Shown: in pieces, positions 6,306-7,835 of the stretch
Layout: every line of letters begins with the position of its first letter
Numbering within the stretch: the stretch's first letter is position 1
Source: Pseudomonadota bacterium
GTDB taxonomy: Bacteria; Pseudomonadota; Alphaproteobacteria; Rhizobiales; Rhizobiaceae
Direction of reading: 5' to 3'
Length of the DNA: 7,835 nucleotides
Assembly: GCA_023444445.1 (NCBI GenBank)
Contig: JAEXMK010000047.1
Location: 1 to 7,835, forward strand
Program-made: the position numbers and the translations under genes
The notes under the pieces: model-generated
What the model was told of the DNA's origin: nothing
What the model saw: the letters and a program-made list of their open reading frames with translations, nothing else
Databases searched by the model: none

Positions 6306-7037
6306 ATGTTTGATATCGGCTGGAGCGAGCTGCTGGTGATTGCGGTCGTATTGATCGTGGTTGTCGGGCCGAAAGACTTGCCGCCCATGATCCGGGCCTT
6401 TGGCAAGACCATGGCTGGCCTTCGCAAGATGGCGGGAGATTTCCGCACCCAGTTCGATGAGGCCCTGAAAGAGGCCGACATGGACGATGTGCGCCAGACC
6501 ATCTCCGATGTCCGCAATCTCAACCCGACAAACTCGCTGCGCGACGCCATGAACCCGCTTCGCCAGCTGGGGAACGAAATCAAGTCAGATCTCCAGAAGG
6601 CGACGGCTGCACCGGATGCCCTGTCCTCCACCCCGGCGCCGGCAACCAGCGAGCCTGTCACGCCGCTGGTAAGCGTTCCCGAGCCTGAGATGAAGCTTCC
6701 GGATACGCCGCCTGTCACGGCCACCACCCCTGTCGCGGCACCTGCCGTAACGGCGGAAAAGCCGAAGCGCGCCCGGGCGAAATCGATCGCCACTGTCGAG
6801 GCGGAAACGGTTGACTCCAAGCCTAAACGTGCCAGCCGCACCAAAACTGCTGCGGCGCCAGAAGCCATTGCGGTGGATTCTACCGAGACCGCTGCTGCAA
6901 AGCCGACCGTAAAGGCAGTCGTCAAAAAGGCGGCTGTCAAGAAGGTCGCCGCTGAAAAGCCTGTCGTGGTGGCTGAGGCCAAGGCAGCCAAAGCGACAAG
7001 AACAAAGGCTGCAAAGCCAAAAAAGGATGAAGCATGA
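6306..7037 (+). CDS. tatB: Sec-independent protein translocase subunit TatB
   Basis: TatB pairs with TatC to form the receptor for twin-arginine signal peptides. The 243-residue product begins MFDIGWSELL with the conserved Glu8 in a single membrane helix (about 4-20), then the TatB hinge Gly21-Pro22, an amphipathic helix (PKDLPPMIRAFGKTMAGLRKM) and further charged helices to about 98. Residues 100-150 are Pro/Thr/Ala-rich, and 151-243 form a strongly basic Lys/Ala tail. It is longer than E. coli TatB (171 residues) because of this tail. ATG 6306 is preferred over the adjacent in-frame TTG at 6303, since GGGAG at 6294-6298 is seven bases from ATG but only four from TTG. The last base triplet shares the ATGA overlap with tatC, so the two are coupled. 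Confidence 0.94.
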   Translation: MFDIGWSELLVIAVVLIVVVGPKDLPPMIRAFGKTMAGLRKMAGDFRTQFDEALKEADMDDVRQTISDVRNLNPTNSLRDAMNPLRQLGNEIKSDLQKATAAPDALSSTPAPATSEPVTPLVSVPEPEMKLPDTPPVTATTPVAAPAVTAEKPKRARAKSIATVEAETVDSKPKRASRTKTAAAPEAIAVDSTETAAAKPTVKAVVKKAAVKKVAAEKPVVVAEAKAAKATRTKAAKPKKDEA

Positions 7038-7835
7038 GCGGGGATATCGAGGACAAGCCGCAGCCGCTTATCGAACATCTGATGGAACTGCGCACGCGGC
7101 TCATCTGGTCGCTCGGTGCATTTTTTGTCGCCTTCATCGCCTGTTTCGCCGTTGCCAAGCATCTCTTCAACCTGCTCGTCATCCCCTATAAGTGGGCGGT
7201 GATCTGGGCCGGTCTCGACGTGGCGAAGTCGTCGCTGATCTATACCGCGCCGCAGGAGTTCTTCTTCACGCAGATCAAGGTCGCGATGTTTGGCGCGATG
7301 GTGATCTCCTTTCCGGTGATCGCCTCGCAGCTCTATAAATTCGTGGCGCCGGGTCTCTACAAGAACGAGCGGGCCGCCTTCCTGCCGTTCCTCGTCGCAT
7401 CTCCGATCCTGTTCCTCATCGGTGCCGCACTCGTCTATTTCTTCTTCACTCCCATGGTCATGTGGTTCTTCCTCGCCATGCAGCAATTGCCTGTTGATGG
7501 TGAAGTGGCGATTTCGCTGATGCCGAAGGTGTCGGAATATCTCAGCCTCATCATGACACTTGTCTTGTCCTTTGGCCTGGTGTTCCAGCTGCCCGTCGTC
7601 ACCACGCTTCTGGCGCGCGTCGGGTTGTTGACCAGCGACTGGCTCAGGGAAAAGCGCAAATTCGCCATCGTCATGGCCTTTGTGGTCGCGGCCGTGCTGA
7701 CGCCGCCGGACCCCATGTCCCAGATCGGTCTTGCGCTGCCTGCGATCATTCTCTACGAGATTTCCATCTACATGGCTCGACTCGTGGAGAGGAAACGTGC
7801 GGCGGAATCCAAAAGCACGGAGCTGGAAGAGACCT
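7034..7835 (+). CDS. tatC: Sec-independent protein translocase subunit TatC, 3' partial
   Basis: TatC is the six-helix core of the translocase and binds the twin-arginine motif. The ATG at 7034 overlaps the tatB stop (ATGA). No stop is reached, so 267 residues are visible and the gene continues past the right edge, probably only a short way because all six helices are present and the charged tail has begun. Conserved features are PLIEHLMELRTRL (11-23; E18 corresponds to E. coli E15), FVAPGLYKNER (103-113; F103 and E112 correspond to E. coli F94 and E103, which contact the signal peptide), and LTPPD (222-226). Helices are at about 24-42, 82-101, 116-140, 165-192, 207-222 and 228-247. Q185 replaces E. 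coli E170 in helix four. Confidence 0.95.
   Translation, partial: MSGDIEDKPQPLIEHLMELRTRLIWSLGAFFVAFIACFAVAKHLFNLLVIPYKWAVIWAGLDVAKSSLIYTAPQEFFFTQIKVAMFGAMVISFPVIASQLYKFVAPGLYKNERAAFLPFLVASPILFLIGAALVYFFFTPMVMWFFLAMQQLPVDGEVAISLMPKVSEYLSLIMTLVLSFGLVFQLPVVTTLLARVGLLTSDWLREKRKFAIVMAFVVAAVLTPPDPMSQIGLALPAIILYEISIYMARLVERKRAAESKSTELEET

Noticed and set aside
6284..7486. A 400-codon open frame on the minus strand opposite tatB and tatC
   Set aside because: It is antisense to two clearly recognised genes. Its sequence is a low-complexity mirror of the Lys/Ala tail and the membrane helices, and I see no domain or ribosome site. High GC makes long antisense frames common.

Overview
The window is a stretch of alphaproteobacterial chromosome, most probably Rhizobiaceae (Agrobacterium/Rhizobium group). 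The reasons are the high-GC coding style, the gene order SPOR protein - nagZ - scpA - scpB - tatA - tatB - tatC, alphaproteobacterial features in the Tat proteins (His at TatA position 8, long basic TatB tail), and a rhizobial-style intergenic palindromic element. All genes are on the + strand. Coding density is high and I see no insertion sequence, phage gene, tRNA, rRNA or CRISPR. This is a conserved housekeeping cell-envelope/chromosome locus rather than an accessory island.

Layout. Positions 3-3020: a very long single-pass membrane protein whose start lies just left of the window, with a C-terminal SPOR (septal peptidoglycan-binding) domain. Positions 3021-3266: intergenic, holding a good Rho-independent terminator, a second weaker hairpin, an approximately 86-bp palindromic RIME-like repeat and a candidate promoter for the next unit. 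Positions 3267-5911: nagZ, scpA and scpB in a close-packed run (55-bp gap, then an overlap). Positions 5912-6042: a 131-bp gap with a perfect inverted repeat. Positions 6043-7835: tatA, tatB and tatC, with tatC running off the right edge (267 codons visible, no stop reached).

How the genes fit together. The SPOR protein probably recognises denuded glycan strands at the division septum. NagZ trims GlcNAc from cytoplasmic peptidoglycan turnover fragments. ScpA and ScpB are the kleisin and its winged-helix partner in the SMC condensin. TatA, TatB and TatC form the twin-arginine translocase, which in other bacteria exports envelope proteins including cell-wall amidases. The common theme is growth, septation and chromosome partition, but any functional link is inferred from adjacency only.

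The most interesting points are the roughly 640-residue cytoplasmic part of the SPOR protein (short acidic/aromatic islands separated by Pro/Ala/Gln/Glu-rich linkers), the RIME-like element, a perfect palindrome inside the variable 5' end of scpB, two hairpins in the tatA-tatB spacer, and the histone-like Lys/Ala-rich tail of TatB. I found no convincing evidence of a wholly new system.
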